Positions 9,952 to 18,962 of a DNA stretch of 64,000 nt are shown here, piece after piece (position 1 is the first letter of the stretch; every line of letters begins with the position of its first letter). The position numbers and the translations under genes are program-made. This stretch comes from Lautropia sp. SCN 69-89 (GTDB lineage Bacteria > Pseudomonadota > Gammaproteobacteria > Burkholderiales > Burkholderiaceae_E). The stretch is taken from contig MEED01000014.1 in assembly GCA_001724855.1 (NCBI GenBank), forward strand, positions 1 to 64,000. Reading direction: 5' to 3'. Under the pieces are notes generated by a model that did not search any database, had not been told where the DNA came from, and saw nothing but the letters and a program-made list of their open reading frames with translations.

Positions 9952-10469
9952 GTCGCTCTGCCGTCCCCCAGGCGCTTAAGGCGAGCCTGCCCCTGAGCCT
10001 GTCTTGCAGAAGCCTGATGCAGCTGTTCGCGTTCTTCGGGGGCGAGCGTCACGGAAACCAGCTCCGCAGCCAAGGAAAGCGCAGCGGGAAACCATCCGTC
10101 ACCCCGCAGGCTTTCAACGAGCTCGTCAGGGACGAGCAAGAGGTAGCGTGCGTTCGCAACGGAAGAGAGTGCGTGTCGCAGTCCGAGTAGCTTGAGGGCG
10201 TCCATCGCAAGCTTGCGTCGATGACCGGCTGTAAGTTGGCCGATCCGCGAATAGGCCTCCACGACGATCGTCTCCCCGCACTCCGTCTTCCACACGGCGT
10301 CTGGGACGGCCTTCTGCCAGATTGGAGGCAGTCCGAGGCCGAGGGCCGCTTCCTGCCACGCGAGGCGCTTCCAGGTGGGGTTCCGCTCCTCCAGTCGCCT
10401 CAGCATCACCGCCTCAACCTCCCGTTGGGCTCTGCTGTCGCTCGGATCGATTTCAGGAGAGGTCGCCAC
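9948..10469 (-). CDS. Uncharacterised protein of the DUF499/DUF1156 defence operon
   Basis: This 173-residue soluble protein is not recognised. A central stretch reads VPDAVWKTECGETIVVEAYS, followed by a helix rich in basic residues (GHRRKLAMDALKLL) and a strand YLLLVPDELV. The PD...(V)E pattern recalls the core of PD-(D/E)xK nucleases, but the expected lysine is replaced (EAY), so this is only a fold hint. It lies 19 bases after the methylase gene and overlaps the helicase start by 4 bases, so it is certainly part of the operon. A role as adaptor or degenerate nuclease subunit is a guess. Confidence 0.6.
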   Translation of the reverse strand: MATSPEIDPSDSRAQREVEAVMLRRLEERNPTWKRLAWQEAALGLGLPPIWQKAVPDAVWKTECGETIVVEAYSRIGQLTAGHRRKLAMDALKLLGLRHALSSVANARYLLLVPDELVESLRGDGWFPAALSLAAELVSVTLAPEEREQLHQASARQAQGQARLKRLGDGRAT

Positions 10470-10488
10470 GGCGCAGGCAAATCGCTGT

Positions 10489-13400
10489 TTAGCCGAGCCG
10501 CTGGTTCTTCACCAGCTCACGCAACACGCGAGCAGCGCTGGCCTCGCCCGGGCGAAGGGCATCGAGCCGCGTCTCCAGATAGTCAGCCAGCTCGACAACC
10601 ATCTCGCGCTGCGTCATGTCGCTGTAGTAGTTGGGAACATTGAGCGTCAGGTGGGCCAACACTTCGGCGCCATCCACGTCCTTCTGAAGCTCCATTAGCC
10701 CGTACAGCACAGCGCGCAGGGTGGACTGGTGTAGCTCGGAGCCCTCGCCCATCTCCGCACGGCCAAACTCAACGGCACTCTTCAGACGGGCGTCGTTGGC
10801 CTTATGGCTCTCGAGCAGCGGCTTGAAATCTCGCACCTTGAAGGCCTTGGCGAAGTTCTGATAGTTATCCAAGGTCTTCGAACCACGCGACTCCATGTCC
10901 AGCATCTTGAGGTAGAACCGTTCCGCACCGGACAGCTTTTCCCAGCGCCCCTTGGTCACGCCCTGAGGGACAAGACAACGGTTGGCGGTGTCGACGGCGA
11001 ACGCAATCAATCCGTCAACGAAAGTGGTCTCGCCCTTCACCCGTGGGCGGATCGCCTCGGCCGTCATGTCTCGCCCGTCAATGACCGCGTACCGTGTCAA
11101 CACCCGAAGCGCCGCGGCATACCCCGCCATCTGGATGTCGGCATCTTCGAACACGTTCTCGTCGCGATACAGGCCTTTGGCCTGCTGGTTAAGCCCCGTG
11201 AGATCCGCCACCTGCTTCTCGACTTCCTCTTGAATCTCCCAGGCCAGATCGTCGCGGGTGGTCTTGTGCCAGCCGTGGCTCTTGCGCAAGACGAGCAGCA
11301 CTGTGCCTTTTACATAGCTACCTTCTCGCAGGGCACTATCAGTCTCGGTGACGACATACCACGCGGCAGTCACGTGCATGCCCGCGGCCCAGACGATATT
11401 GGCCATATCAGCCCAGATCGCGCCTGACTGATGCGTGAACATGACGACCTGGATGCCGTTATCGGGCATGCACTCGGCCATGCGCTTATAGGCGGAGACC
11501 ATCCCACGGCGAAACCCCTCGTCCTCACCTTTGATCGCAAGGGCACGGCGGCTGTCCCAAATCCACTGCGCGAACTCCGCAGGAGGATTCTTGCGCAGCC
11601 AGGCAATGAAGAACTCCAGGATCTCCTCATACTTGACGGCGTCACCATAGGGCGGGTCCGTCACATACAAATCGTTCGTTGTATCGATTTGATCCGCAGA
11701 TCGGCAGTCAATGCGAAGGGCGTCTCGCTCTGGTAAGGGGAAGCTCTTCAACTCCGACTCCACGAGATCGAGCGCGTAAGGCGCTGCGCGGCAGCCGTAG
11801 TTCAGGAGCGTGTTCAGAGCCTGATTGTCGAAGACTTGCTTTACCCCGCCGCTACGACCTTCCCCATCCCCGATGCTCCAACGAGTCAGGCGCGCACTGG
11901 AGTTGAGCATCTGAGCCATTCTCAGCTTTAACTTCGCGTCGCTGTAGCGATTCACGAGCCCAGCGATCAGCAGTTGACGGGAGTTGAAGAGGTGGTGCCA
12001 GTGCGTCCAGCCGCGCTCGCGATACAGCCGCTCGGTTTCGTCACCGGGCTCAATCCGCATGTCTGGAATCCAGCCCTTCGCCTGCCAATCGGCAATGTGC
12101 TTCGCGACGAACGCCTCAACGATGCCCTCCCGGTTGAGATCGTCCGCACTGACGCCCCTGAACTCGTAGTCGTCGCCCTTGCCCTTCTTCTTCGGCCGCA
12201 TCCACTGAATGCAATAGAGCCTCTCCTGAAAGATGTCGTCAGGGCGTGGCTTGAAATCGCTCTTCTCCCACAAACGCAATCGATTGCCGTTCGACCCGTC
12301 TTCCTTTCGGTAGTCGCCGCGCAGAGTCGAAATTTTCGTCCGGTACTCGACACCATCGACCCTGTGAATCAAGTAGGGCTCCTGCCCGCGGCCGTCTGAG
12401 CGTACGGTGCCGTCTTCGGCCAACCGGAAGTCATCAGCATTGACCTGCTGAAGGATCTCAATGTCGTAGCGCTTGTGACGTGCGTCCGGCACCAGCCTCG
12501 CGATCACCTTCTCGCGCTTGCTAATCACCAAGGTTGGCAGAAGCGGCACAAGCCAACCTGTCTGAGGGCAGCGCGCCTCGACGCAGTAAAGAAACACCTT
12601 GGCGCGCCAGCCATGACCGTCGGTCTCCACGCCGAGTCGCTCGATATCGGCCTTCACGCGCAGGACAAGCGCCTGCTGATCACGCGCGAAATGCTCGCGG
12701 CTCTGCGGCGACCCTCCAACAATGTGGAAGGCCCCCCAGGTGAGCATGCACGCAACGGGATTCAAGTCCGATGCGTACACGTCGCATCCCAGCCGAGCGG
12801 CCTCGAATGGGATCTGGCCGGAACCGCAAAAGGTGTCGGCCAGTCGCGGGCGGTGACCGAAGCGCATGATGCCCAATTGCTCTACCAACTCCGAAAACGC
12901 GTTCGCACTCGTACCGAGATGCGCGTTGACCGCGTCCCAGATGTGGTCGTGGACGCTGTCAATGACTTCCTCTGGGCGCCTCGCTTCCTCCGCCCGCTGC
13001 CGGTAAGGCACGCGTGGCAACATCTGGGACTCGAGTTTCCGGCGTTCCCGCTCGGGCAGGTCGGCGCGCCAGGAGACCTTGACGACGTTGTACTCAGGCT
13101 TTGTCCAATCGATCGGCGCCGATCTGGGCAACACGTCTTCTGGCAATACGCTGAAGTAGTCGGTAATCCGCGCGATCGAAAGCCGCTCGAGGATTTCCTT
13201 TGGCCTTGGACGCCGCTTCCATCGGACGACGAAAGACTCGTCGTCCATCGCCATCAGCATTTCGAATATCTCGAGGTCACGCGCCGGTGTGTCGGTGGCG
13301 GGTAGCAAGCAACCAAGCACGCAAGCTTTGTTGAGGATTAGTGGTTTGCGGCCTTTCCAGTAACCGCCTAAAGCCGTTAGGGTCTTGCCGTGCACGGCCA

Positions 13401-13503
13401 TTTGCTCTTTGTAAGCCTCAACCGAGAGCTTTTGCACCGGCAGCAGCCGCTCGATGAGCGCGGGGGCGTCCTTCAGGGACAGCGGAACGACTGGCGTGCT
13501 CAC
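10489..13503 (-). CDS. DUF1156-type adenine-specific DNA methyltransferase
   Basis: The protein has 1004 residues. The N-terminal part resembles DUF1156 (COG1743 adenine-specific methylases). The SAM-binding motif DTFCGSGQIPFEAA followed by DVYASDLNP lies near residues 225-250, and the catalytic motif YVTDPPYGDAVKY near residue 615 fits an N6-adenine methyltransferase with a large insertion between the two motifs. It presumably marks host DNA in the defence system. The start overlaps the upstream DUF3780 gene by 4 bases. In related loci this protein always accompanies the DUF499 ATPase. The recognition sequence cannot be told from the protein. Confidence 0.85.
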   Translation of the reverse strand: MSTPVVPLSLKDAPALIERLLPVQKLSVEAYKEQMAVHGKTLTALGGYWKGRKPLILNKACVLGCLLPATDTPARDLEIFEMLMAMDDESFVVRWKRRPRPKEILERLSIARITDYFSVLPEDVLPRSAPIDWTKPEYNVVKVSWRADLPERERRKLESQMLPRVPYRQRAEEARRPEEVIDSVHDHIWDAVNAHLGTSANAFSELVEQLGIMRFGHRPRLADTFCGSGQIPFEAARLGCDVYASDLNPVACMLTWGAFHIVGGSPQSREHFARDQQALVLRVKADIERLGVETDGHGWRAKVFLYCVEARCPQTGWLVPLLPTLVISKREKVIARLVPDARHKRYDIEILQQVNADDFRLAEDGTVRSDGRGQEPYLIHRVDGVEYRTKISTLRGDYRKEDGSNGNRLRLWEKSDFKPRPDDIFQERLYCIQWMRPKKKGKGDDYEFRGVSADDLNREGIVEAFVAKHIADWQAKGWIPDMRIEPGDETERLYRERGWTHWHHLFNSRQLLIAGLVNRYSDAKLKLRMAQMLNSSARLTRWSIGDGEGRSGGVKQVFDNQALNTLLNYGCRAAPYALDLVESELKSFPLPERDALRIDCRSADQIDTTNDLYVTDPPYGDAVKYEEILEFFIAWLRKNPPAEFAQWIWDSRRALAIKGEDEGFRRGMVSAYKRMAECMPDNGIQVVMFTHQSGAIWADMANIVWAAGMHVTAAWYVVTETDSALREGSYVKGTVLLVLRKSHGWHKTTRDDLAWEIQEEVEKQVADLTGLNQQAKGLYRDENVFEDADIQMAGYAAALRVLTRYAVIDGRDMTAEAIRPRVKGETTFVDGLIAFAVDTANRCLVPQGVTKGRWEKLSGAERFYLKMLDMESRGSKTLDNYQNFAKAFKVRDFKPLLESHKANDARLKSAVEFGRAEMGEGSELHQSTLRAVLYGLMELQKDVDGAEVLAHLTLNVPNYYSDMTQREMVVELADYLETRLDALRPGEASAARVLRELVKNQRLG

Positions 13504-14075
13504 TCCGCCTCCTTGAAGAGCGGCAAGCGAAACAGGTCATCCTCCACGGGGCGCCGACGCCGGCGTCCCGGCACAGGCCTCTCTCCGTCAGACAGAGCGT
13601 GAAACAGCGCTCTACGCCAGCCGCGTTGGGTGTCCTCAGGCAGACCGGCCTCGGCTACTGTCATCGAAAACAGCCACCATCGTTCCTCGGGCCGAAGTGC
13701 GGCCCACTTGCTGCCAATGACGCGAAGCTGGTCGTCGCTCGCCGTCTCCGCTGCCCACGCAAGAACGCACAGCTCCTTTCCGAGTAGGCGGTCCACAAGG
13801 TTCGTCCCGGAATGCCACCGGGCCGTCAGGACCTTCGCGGCCTTAAGGCGATCGTTGAACTCGCGGCGTGCAGTATCAGAGATGCCCGACCAGACGCGGC
13901 GCGGCAACACCACGCGTTCCTCGTCGCGCGGAATCCCGGCCTCATGGCCGCGGTAGCCGTAATCCTCGACGATCACCACGGGCTCGGTCCGGGACGCTGG
14001 AATCTCAACGCGAAAGACATGGGCGCCAAACTTCTCTGGCGCGCCGAAGTCGACCGTGGCGACTGCTTCGCTCAT
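13500..14075 (-). CDS. DUF3780 defence-associated protein
   Basis: This 191-residue protein sits between the DUF499 ATPase and the DUF1156 methylase and overlaps both by 4 bases. The position and size fit DUF3780, a family found only with these partners. It has no membrane segment and no recognisable catalytic motif. The tail is strongly basic (PGRRRRRPVEDD), suggesting nucleic-acid contact. The N-terminal half is beta-rich (FGAHVFRVEIP, EPVVIVEDYGYRG). Its function is unknown. Confidence 0.7.
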   Translation of the reverse strand: MSEAVATVDFGAPEKFGAHVFRVEIPASRTEPVVIVEDYGYRGHEAGIPRDEERVVLPRRVWSGISDTARREFNDRLKAAKVLTARWHSGTNLVDRLLGKELCVLAWAAETASDDQLRVIGSKWAALRPEERWWLFSMTVAEAGLPEDTQRGWRRALFHALSDGERPVPGRRRRRPVEDDLFRLPLFKEAE

Positions 14076-17000
14076 TGCTCGACGTCCGCCTGTTCAAGAG
14101 CAATACCGAGCTTGCCTGCAAAATCCTTCAGATCGTGGCCCGAGGCGAAATGCGCCTTTCGGAAGGTCATGGTCACCGGCGTGTCAGGCGCGAACTTCTC
14201 CAAGATCTTGGTCAGCAGCGCCGTGATGAAAGCGGCATCGACACGCACTTCGCCGACCATGATGTTCGCTATCTTGTTGCCCTGGCCCACAGTGAGTGCG
14301 ACGTTCTCGAACTCCACGGTCTTGTCTGCCGCCTGTTTGAGCCCTTCGAAGGTCGTTCCTCGTGAGTCCAGCTTGCGTCCGGTACGCGAGACGAGCCGCG
14401 CTGGCTTGACCTCGTCGATCTGGACGCCCTTCTTGCCACGGGCCGGAAAGCGGAAGTCGGCTTTGGCCTCTAGGCCGTCTGCCGAGCCGAACGCTCGGAG
14501 CAGCACGTCACCATCGCCAATGTCTACTGGCCCGGCGTAGGGCGTTCCCTCGCGCGGCTCACTTCCGTCCAGCGTGTATCGGATATCGCCGCGAGGCGCG
14601 ACAAACAGCTCCACAATGCGCTTGCCTGCCTGCTCGCTGAGGCGATTGCGCAGTACGAGCTGGTTGGACCAGGTGACGGGATCGCCGGTCTCGTACTGTC
14701 CCGAAACATCGCACACTAGGAAGCTCACCCGCAAAGCCGTTGTCGGGTACGGGTTGTCCTTGAGTACGGGACTCGACTCCGACACAGCGCCATCCTCGGC
14801 GTAGTAGATGCGGGGCGCCGGCCCGGCGTTGACCGGATTGACCTTCAACCGAACCCGGCCTTCGTCGCCGAGCTCAGGCTCGGCGACGATCTGTGCCGAT
14901 GTCCGCTTCTTCTTCGGCTTCTTGGTCACGTACCCATTGCCAAGGTCCTCCCAGAGGCCCCGGTTGCACGCGATTGTCTTCAGCGTGTCGAGACCTCGTG
15001 GCGGCAACCAGGGCATGCCCGGCTGCTCCGCGTAGCGGTCGGCTGCGTCCGACCAGCGTGCATCGTCCTGATTCTCTGGCCACAACAGGTCCTGGGCCTT
15101 GTCGCGAATGGCATCGAACTCCTTCTCGACATCGAGATACAGCTTGAGCGGGTTCGACGTGAGCGTTCTCTCGATCTGCTCCTCGCCGTTGAATGGTTTG
15201 GTGGCATCGCGCGTCATGTCTAGTGCTTTGGGTGCGAGTTGCGAGGGCCGACCGGTTCGTTGGATCGGAAACAGCACTTTGTCGAACAGGCTCAGCACAG
15301 TAGCGTTGAAGTCCTGCTCATAGGTCTGCTGTTTGCGTTCAAGATCCTCGCGCTGTGGATGGCCTTTGGGAATGCGACCATCTGCCTTTTGCGATGCGAA
15401 TAGCTGGCGAGCGGCCTTCTCGACACTGCCCATCGCCGTTTTGTCACCTGTGAGGACGCACAGGTTGTTCTTCTGGCTGAGTCCGTCGAAGAATTTCTGG
15501 ACCTCCTCCGGCGGAATCTTCGAGTCCGGGCTTACAACCAGCAATACGCGCCCGCGTCGGACGCGGTCCGCGACGTCCTCAAGCTTTGGCAGCGGAAGTA
15601 CTTCCTCATACACGGTCTTGCGCACGGGTTTGAACATATCCCGGAGACGGTGCCGAATTAGGTCGTCGACCTGGTTCTCCGGTGCGTCGTGGGCCAGGCT
15701 TTGCAGGAGCTTCGTCAGATTCTCCTGACGGTCGAAGTAGTAGCGACCCTCAGGCGTGTGGTGCAGGTACCAAGCGGCCTTCTCCAGCTCCTCGAACGCC
15801 GCCAAGAAATCGGATGGTTCACGCAGCGGTGATACGAGGCACTCCACCATCTCTTCCCGTGTGAGCCCCTTAACTGCGTTCACTGCCGTCGAAAGGCTTG
15901 CGGTAAGCAGCAGGGAGCCAACCTGGGTAGCGGCCTCCTTGCCCGTCTGAAGATCGATGATCTGGGCGTGCGCGGATAGCTGTGCATCCCAAAGATCCTT
16001 GGCGATTACGTCGCGCATGCCGGAGATCTCGGTGAGCTTGTCGCGCACCTCCGCGATGCCGAGGTCAAAGTGCTGGGGACCGATCAAGAAGACGTCATTC
16101 GCGTTCCGGTCCCAGACAGATTTCAGGAGCCGGGAGACCAACTCGATAAGGCCTCGGGTTTGCTTGAACTGCTCGTTTTCTTTGAACAGCGCGACGACGT
16201 TCTTGAGCCTTGGATGAAACGGGTAGGTGGCGACGATCTCGTCGGCGATGGCTTCTGCACCTCGGTTGGCCGTCTTGGACTTGGCGGCTTCCACAAGCTT
16301 GCGGCCAAAGGAGTCGGCGATATCCTCGATCTCGTTCTTGTCGGGCAGTGCCTTGAACAGCCGCTTGCGCAGGATGTCGTAGATCTCGTTCGCCGCAAGA
16401 TCCACGGGAGTGATGTTGCGTTCCTGACGGCCGAGTTCGGCGCGTGCATCCTGTAGGGCTTTGTTGATGAGCCTTCCACCCGTGTCATACGCGGCCGCAA
16501 GATCGGACACCACGATGCACACGTTCTTCTTCTTGCCAGATGCCGTGAGCAAATTTGCGAATGCACGCGTGGCAATGTCGGCGACCGTGCCGTTGCCGAC
16601 CTTCTGGGTGTCGAGGTAGTGGAAGTACGGTGGCATCTCGTCAAGCAGAACCAAAACCGGGTTCTCGCCTTCGAAGAGGTTCAACCAGTCTTTCTCGTCC
16701 GGCGCCTTCGGCCCGCCCGTCCAGAAACTGCGGAACTGGTCCCCCTTCCCGAGCTGATTCGCGATCTCGCCCCAGAAGAAGTGGTCGGGGTTGTTCCGGC
16801 CGTTGAACGCTGCAATGGCCGCGGTCTTGAAGGCATCTGCGTGAGAGATACCTGCGCAGTGCTTTGCTCGAAGTGAGGGGTGCTTCGCGAGGAGGCCGAA
16901 ACCCACGAGCAGGTGGGTTTTCCCACCACCCATCGCCTGCTTCAGATGAAAGACAGCCTGAGAAGAGGCGCCTGCCAGGCGCGCAATGCCTTCCGAGATC

Positions 17001-17155
17001 AGGTCCTTCATGCCCTGGGTGATGTGGGTCTTCTCGAAGAACGCCGATCCGTCACCCTCGGCCGAAATGATCTCGTCAAGCTGTTCTATCTGATCGCTGA
17101 GCTTGATCGAAAGTGCATTTGGCTGCAGCTGGCAGGCGTCGCGGACGGTCTTCAT
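14072..17155 (-). CDS. DUF499 AAA+-type ATPase of predicted defence system
   Basis: The protein has 1027 residues and is the first gene of the operon after the WYL regulator. Near residue 90 there is a Walker A, AMGGGKTHLLVG, and near residue 170 a Walker B, PVLVLLDEMPPY; both fit DUF499/COG1483. Towards the C-terminus, DIRYTLDGSEPREGTPYAG matches the chitobiase/HEX C-terminal beta-sandwich found in these ATPases. The start is ATG at 17155, 27 bases after the WYL gene stop. Together with the methylase and the helicase it makes up the helicase-methylase-ATPase set predicted to restrict phage. The enzymatic role (DNA-driven ATPase or loader) is inferred. Confidence 0.85.
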   Translation of the reverse strand: MKTVRDACQLQPNALSIKLSDQIEQLDEIISAEGDGSAFFEKTHITQGMKDLISEGIARLAGASSQAVFHLKQAMGGGKTHLLVGFGLLAKHPSLRAKHCAGISHADAFKTAAIAAFNGRNNPDHFFWGEIANQLGKGDQFRSFWTGGPKAPDEKDWLNLFEGENPVLVLLDEMPPYFHYLDTQKVGNGTVADIATRAFANLLTASGKKKNVCIVVSDLAAAYDTGGRLINKALQDARAELGRQERNITPVDLAANEIYDILRKRLFKALPDKNEIEDIADSFGRKLVEAAKSKTANRGAEAIADEIVATYPFHPRLKNVVALFKENEQFKQTRGLIELVSRLLKSVWDRNANDVFLIGPQHFDLGIAEVRDKLTEISGMRDVIAKDLWDAQLSAHAQIIDLQTGKEAATQVGSLLLTASLSTAVNAVKGLTREEMVECLVSPLREPSDFLAAFEELEKAAWYLHHTPEGRYYFDRQENLTKLLQSLAHDAPENQVDDLIRHRLRDMFKPVRKTVYEEVLPLPKLEDVADRVRRGRVLLVVSPDSKIPPEEVQKFFDGLSQKNNLCVLTGDKTAMGSVEKAARQLFASQKADGRIPKGHPQREDLERKQQTYEQDFNATVLSLFDKVLFPIQRTGRPSQLAPKALDMTRDATKPFNGEEQIERTLTSNPLKLYLDVEKEFDAIRDKAQDLLWPENQDDARWSDAADRYAEQPGMPWLPPRGLDTLKTIACNRGLWEDLGNGYVTKKPKKKRTSAQIVAEPELGDEGRVRLKVNPVNAGPAPRIYYAEDGAVSESSPVLKDNPYPTTALRVSFLVCDVSGQYETGDPVTWSNQLVLRNRLSEQAGKRIVELFVAPRGDIRYTLDGSEPREGTPYAGPVDIGDGDVLLRAFGSADGLEAKADFRFPARGKKGVQIDEVKPARLVSRTGRKLDSRGTTFEGLKQAADKTVEFENVALTVGQGNKIANIMVGEVRVDAAFITALLTKILEKFAPDTPVTMTFRKAHFASGHDLKDFAGKLGIALEQADVEQ

Positions 17156-17182
17156 TCGTTATTCCTCAGATTGACCTACTCG

Positions 17183-18082
17183 TTACTCGACACTGGCCGC
17201 CCAACCCGGTGCCAGAGCCGAACTGTCTATCGATGACAGAACCTCGTGGTTTGCGAGTGCGAGCTGGAACGCCGCTGCACTCAGGTTGTGTCCTGGCGAA
17301 CAGTCGACCCCCCATCGGCGCAGCGCGTAACCCGCCACGGCCGCCCGACACGTGACCAGGAGCGCTCCGGAGCGCATCCCGTAGTCAGCCTCGATAGCGC
17401 TCTTGTGCGCGAGCTTAGGGTGTGGAACCAGCTTCAGATCCACGGTGTGGTTCCATTGCTCGTCCGCTTCCGCGCGCTCATGGTCGGCCGGGTCACCCGC
17501 ATCCAACACCGTGGCCTTGGATATCCGGGTGATCACGAAATCGGCGAAGCGCGCGTTTGCACGGTCGTAGGCGCGAACGTGCCAACGCTGGCCGTTGTCG
17601 ACCAACGCGTGGGGCACGATCTGCCGCTCCGTTTTTCCGCTGCTTAACGACACGTACGTCACCTCCAGAACCTGCTGGCGATAGATCGCCCGCGTCACCA
17701 CTGCTAACTCAGCTAGCTTCGGCAGGCTGAGACTTTCGACTGTCTCGGTCGACAGACCCTGCGGATGCGGCAAACCGTCGCCCAGCCCGGACTTCAACCA
17801 GTACAGCACCCGTTCAGGAGTCCGGCTGAATATCAGCCTGAACTTCTCTCCCGGCAGGTACGTCTTCGCCTGAAAGTCGTAGACCAAGTTCTCCGGAGCC
17901 AGCTCTTTGTAGAGCGCCAAGTCTCGACTCGCCTGGATCGACGCCCCAGAAAACCGCTTCGCGACATCCGCCCGCCGCAACTCCCCCAGAAAGAACAGGC
18001 GCGCTTCGATGTACGACAGCCGCTCCACCTGGGAAGGAGGCACGCCCTTGAGCATCGCTCGCACCGAGTTCGACCTAGTCAT
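17183..18082 (-). CDS. WYL-domain transcriptional regulator of the defence operon
   Basis: The protein has about 299 residues. An N-terminal winged helix-turn-helix is seen in LSYIEARLFFLGELRRADVA followed by SGASIQASRDLALYKEL. A WYL domain follows (VLEVTYVSLSSGKTER, IVPHALVDNGQRWHVRAYDR, DFVITRIS), then the usual C-terminal extension. This matches BrxR/CapW-type regulators that repress phage-defence operons and may sense a nucleic-acid signal. I chose ATG at 18082 (MTRSNSVRAM) rather than 18088 because homologues begin about 20 residues before the RLSYIEARL helix; 18055 is possible. It is transcribed in the same direction as the operon, 27 bases ahead of the DUF499 gene. Confidence 0.85.
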   Translation of the reverse strand: MTRSNSVRAMLKGVPPSQVERLSYIEARLFFLGELRRADVAKRFSGASIQASRDLALYKELAPENLVYDFQAKTYLPGEKFRLIFSRTPERVLYWLKSGLGDGLPHPQGLSTETVESLSLPKLAELAVVTRAIYRQQVLEVTYVSLSSGKTERQIVPHALVDNGQRWHVRAYDRANARFADFVITRISKATVLDAGDPADHERAEADEQWNHTVDLKLVPHPKLAHKSAIEADYGMRSGALLVTCRAAVAGYALRRWGVDCSPGHNLSAAAFQLALANHEVLSSIDSSALAPGWAASVE

Positions 18083-18203
18083 GAACACACAGCGCCCGCT
18101 CTATAGGCACAAGTTCCTCCAACCGTATCTTCATGATAACAATTCTGATAGATTGAGGCTACAGGCCACCCTCGACGACGCACTTCTGCCGCTATCCCAT
18201 CAG
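18083..18203. promoter_or_regulatory. Divergent AT-rich promoter region of the WYL/defence operon and HhH gene
   Basis: A pocket of AT-rich sequence (TATCTTCATGATAACAATTC) in otherwise GC-rich DNA lies between the divergently transcribed WYL regulator and the HhH gene. TGATA occurs twice, 12 bases apart, and could be part of a WYL-protein operator. No unambiguous -35/-10 pair was assigned. Confidence 0.45.
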
Positions 18204-18956
18204 ATGAAGCTGCACTGGCAGATCGGCAACAAGGATGTTGTTCGCGTCAAGGCGCTGGTCGCCGGTCAGACGGGCAGTGCGCTGATCCGCGCACGTCAGC
18301 AACACAATCTCGCTCAGTCGAAGCCAACCGTCACCAAGGAGCGCTTCTGGCGGGCCATGGTCTCCATGCGGCTAACCACCCGGCAGAAGTCGGGACCCGA
18401 GAGCCACGTGGCACGGTTCATCCGCTTGAATCCGTTTCCCCTTACGTACCCGACCGTCCACCAGGCACGCGATGCCGGCGTCCTGATCGCGAAGGTCCTC
18501 AGGAAAGCGGGAGGAATCCGGTTCGCCGACAAGATCGCGACCGAGCTCGCCCAGAACCTGGAGATTCTCGAAGATGGCTTGTGGACCGACACGCTCGCCC
18601 AGTGCAATCGGCTGACGCAGTTGGTGCCAAGGGATGTCGAGATCGAGGTGGCACGGCACGTTCAGGAGCACTTCCTCGGCTTCGGACCGAAGCAGTCCCG
18701 CAACCTGTTGCAGTCCTTGGGACTGACCCGCTACGAGATCCCGATCGACAGTCGCCTGACCGACTGGCTGAACGAGTTCGGGTTCCCAGTGCGCCTGACG
18801 GCTACAGCGCTGGGCGACGACAACTACTACCGTTTCATCTCGGATGGCATTCAAGCGCTCTGCGAGCGCAGCGGTGTACTGCCCTGTATCTTCGATGCGG
18901 CGGTGTTCGCGTCGCGAGATTCGGTGGCGTGGACCGATGACAACGTGATCTTCTGA
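18204..18956 (+). CDS. HhH-GPD-like base-excision DNA glycosylase family protein
   Basis: The protein has about 250 residues. The segment HFLGFGPKQSRNLLQSLGL followed by YEIPIDSRLTDWL matches the helix-hairpin-helix plus catalytic-Asp signature of the OGG/HhH-GPD glycosylase superfamily, with Lys in the hairpin and Asp in IPIDSR. I placed the start at ATG 18204 (MKLHWQIG), because the track start (18009) lies inside the divergent WYL gene; ATG 18081 (MNTQRP) is the other option and shares its CATG with the WYL start. The gene is followed after 6 bases by the DUF6946-like gene. A role in recognising or cutting modified DNA beside the defence operon is inferred. Confidence 0.6.
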   Translation: MKLHWQIGNKDVVRVKALVAGQTGSALIRARQQHNLAQSKPTVTKERFWRAMVSMRLTTRQKSGPESHVARFIRLNPFPLTYPTVHQARDAGVLIAKVLRKAGGIRFADKIATELAQNLEILEDGLWTDTLAQCNRLTQLVPRDVEIEVARHVQEHFLGFGPKQSRNLLQSLGLTRYEIPIDSRLTDWLNEFGFPVRLTATALGDDNYYRFISDGIQALCERSGVLPCIFDAAVFASRDSVAWTDDNVIF

Positions 18957-18962
18957 ACGCCC

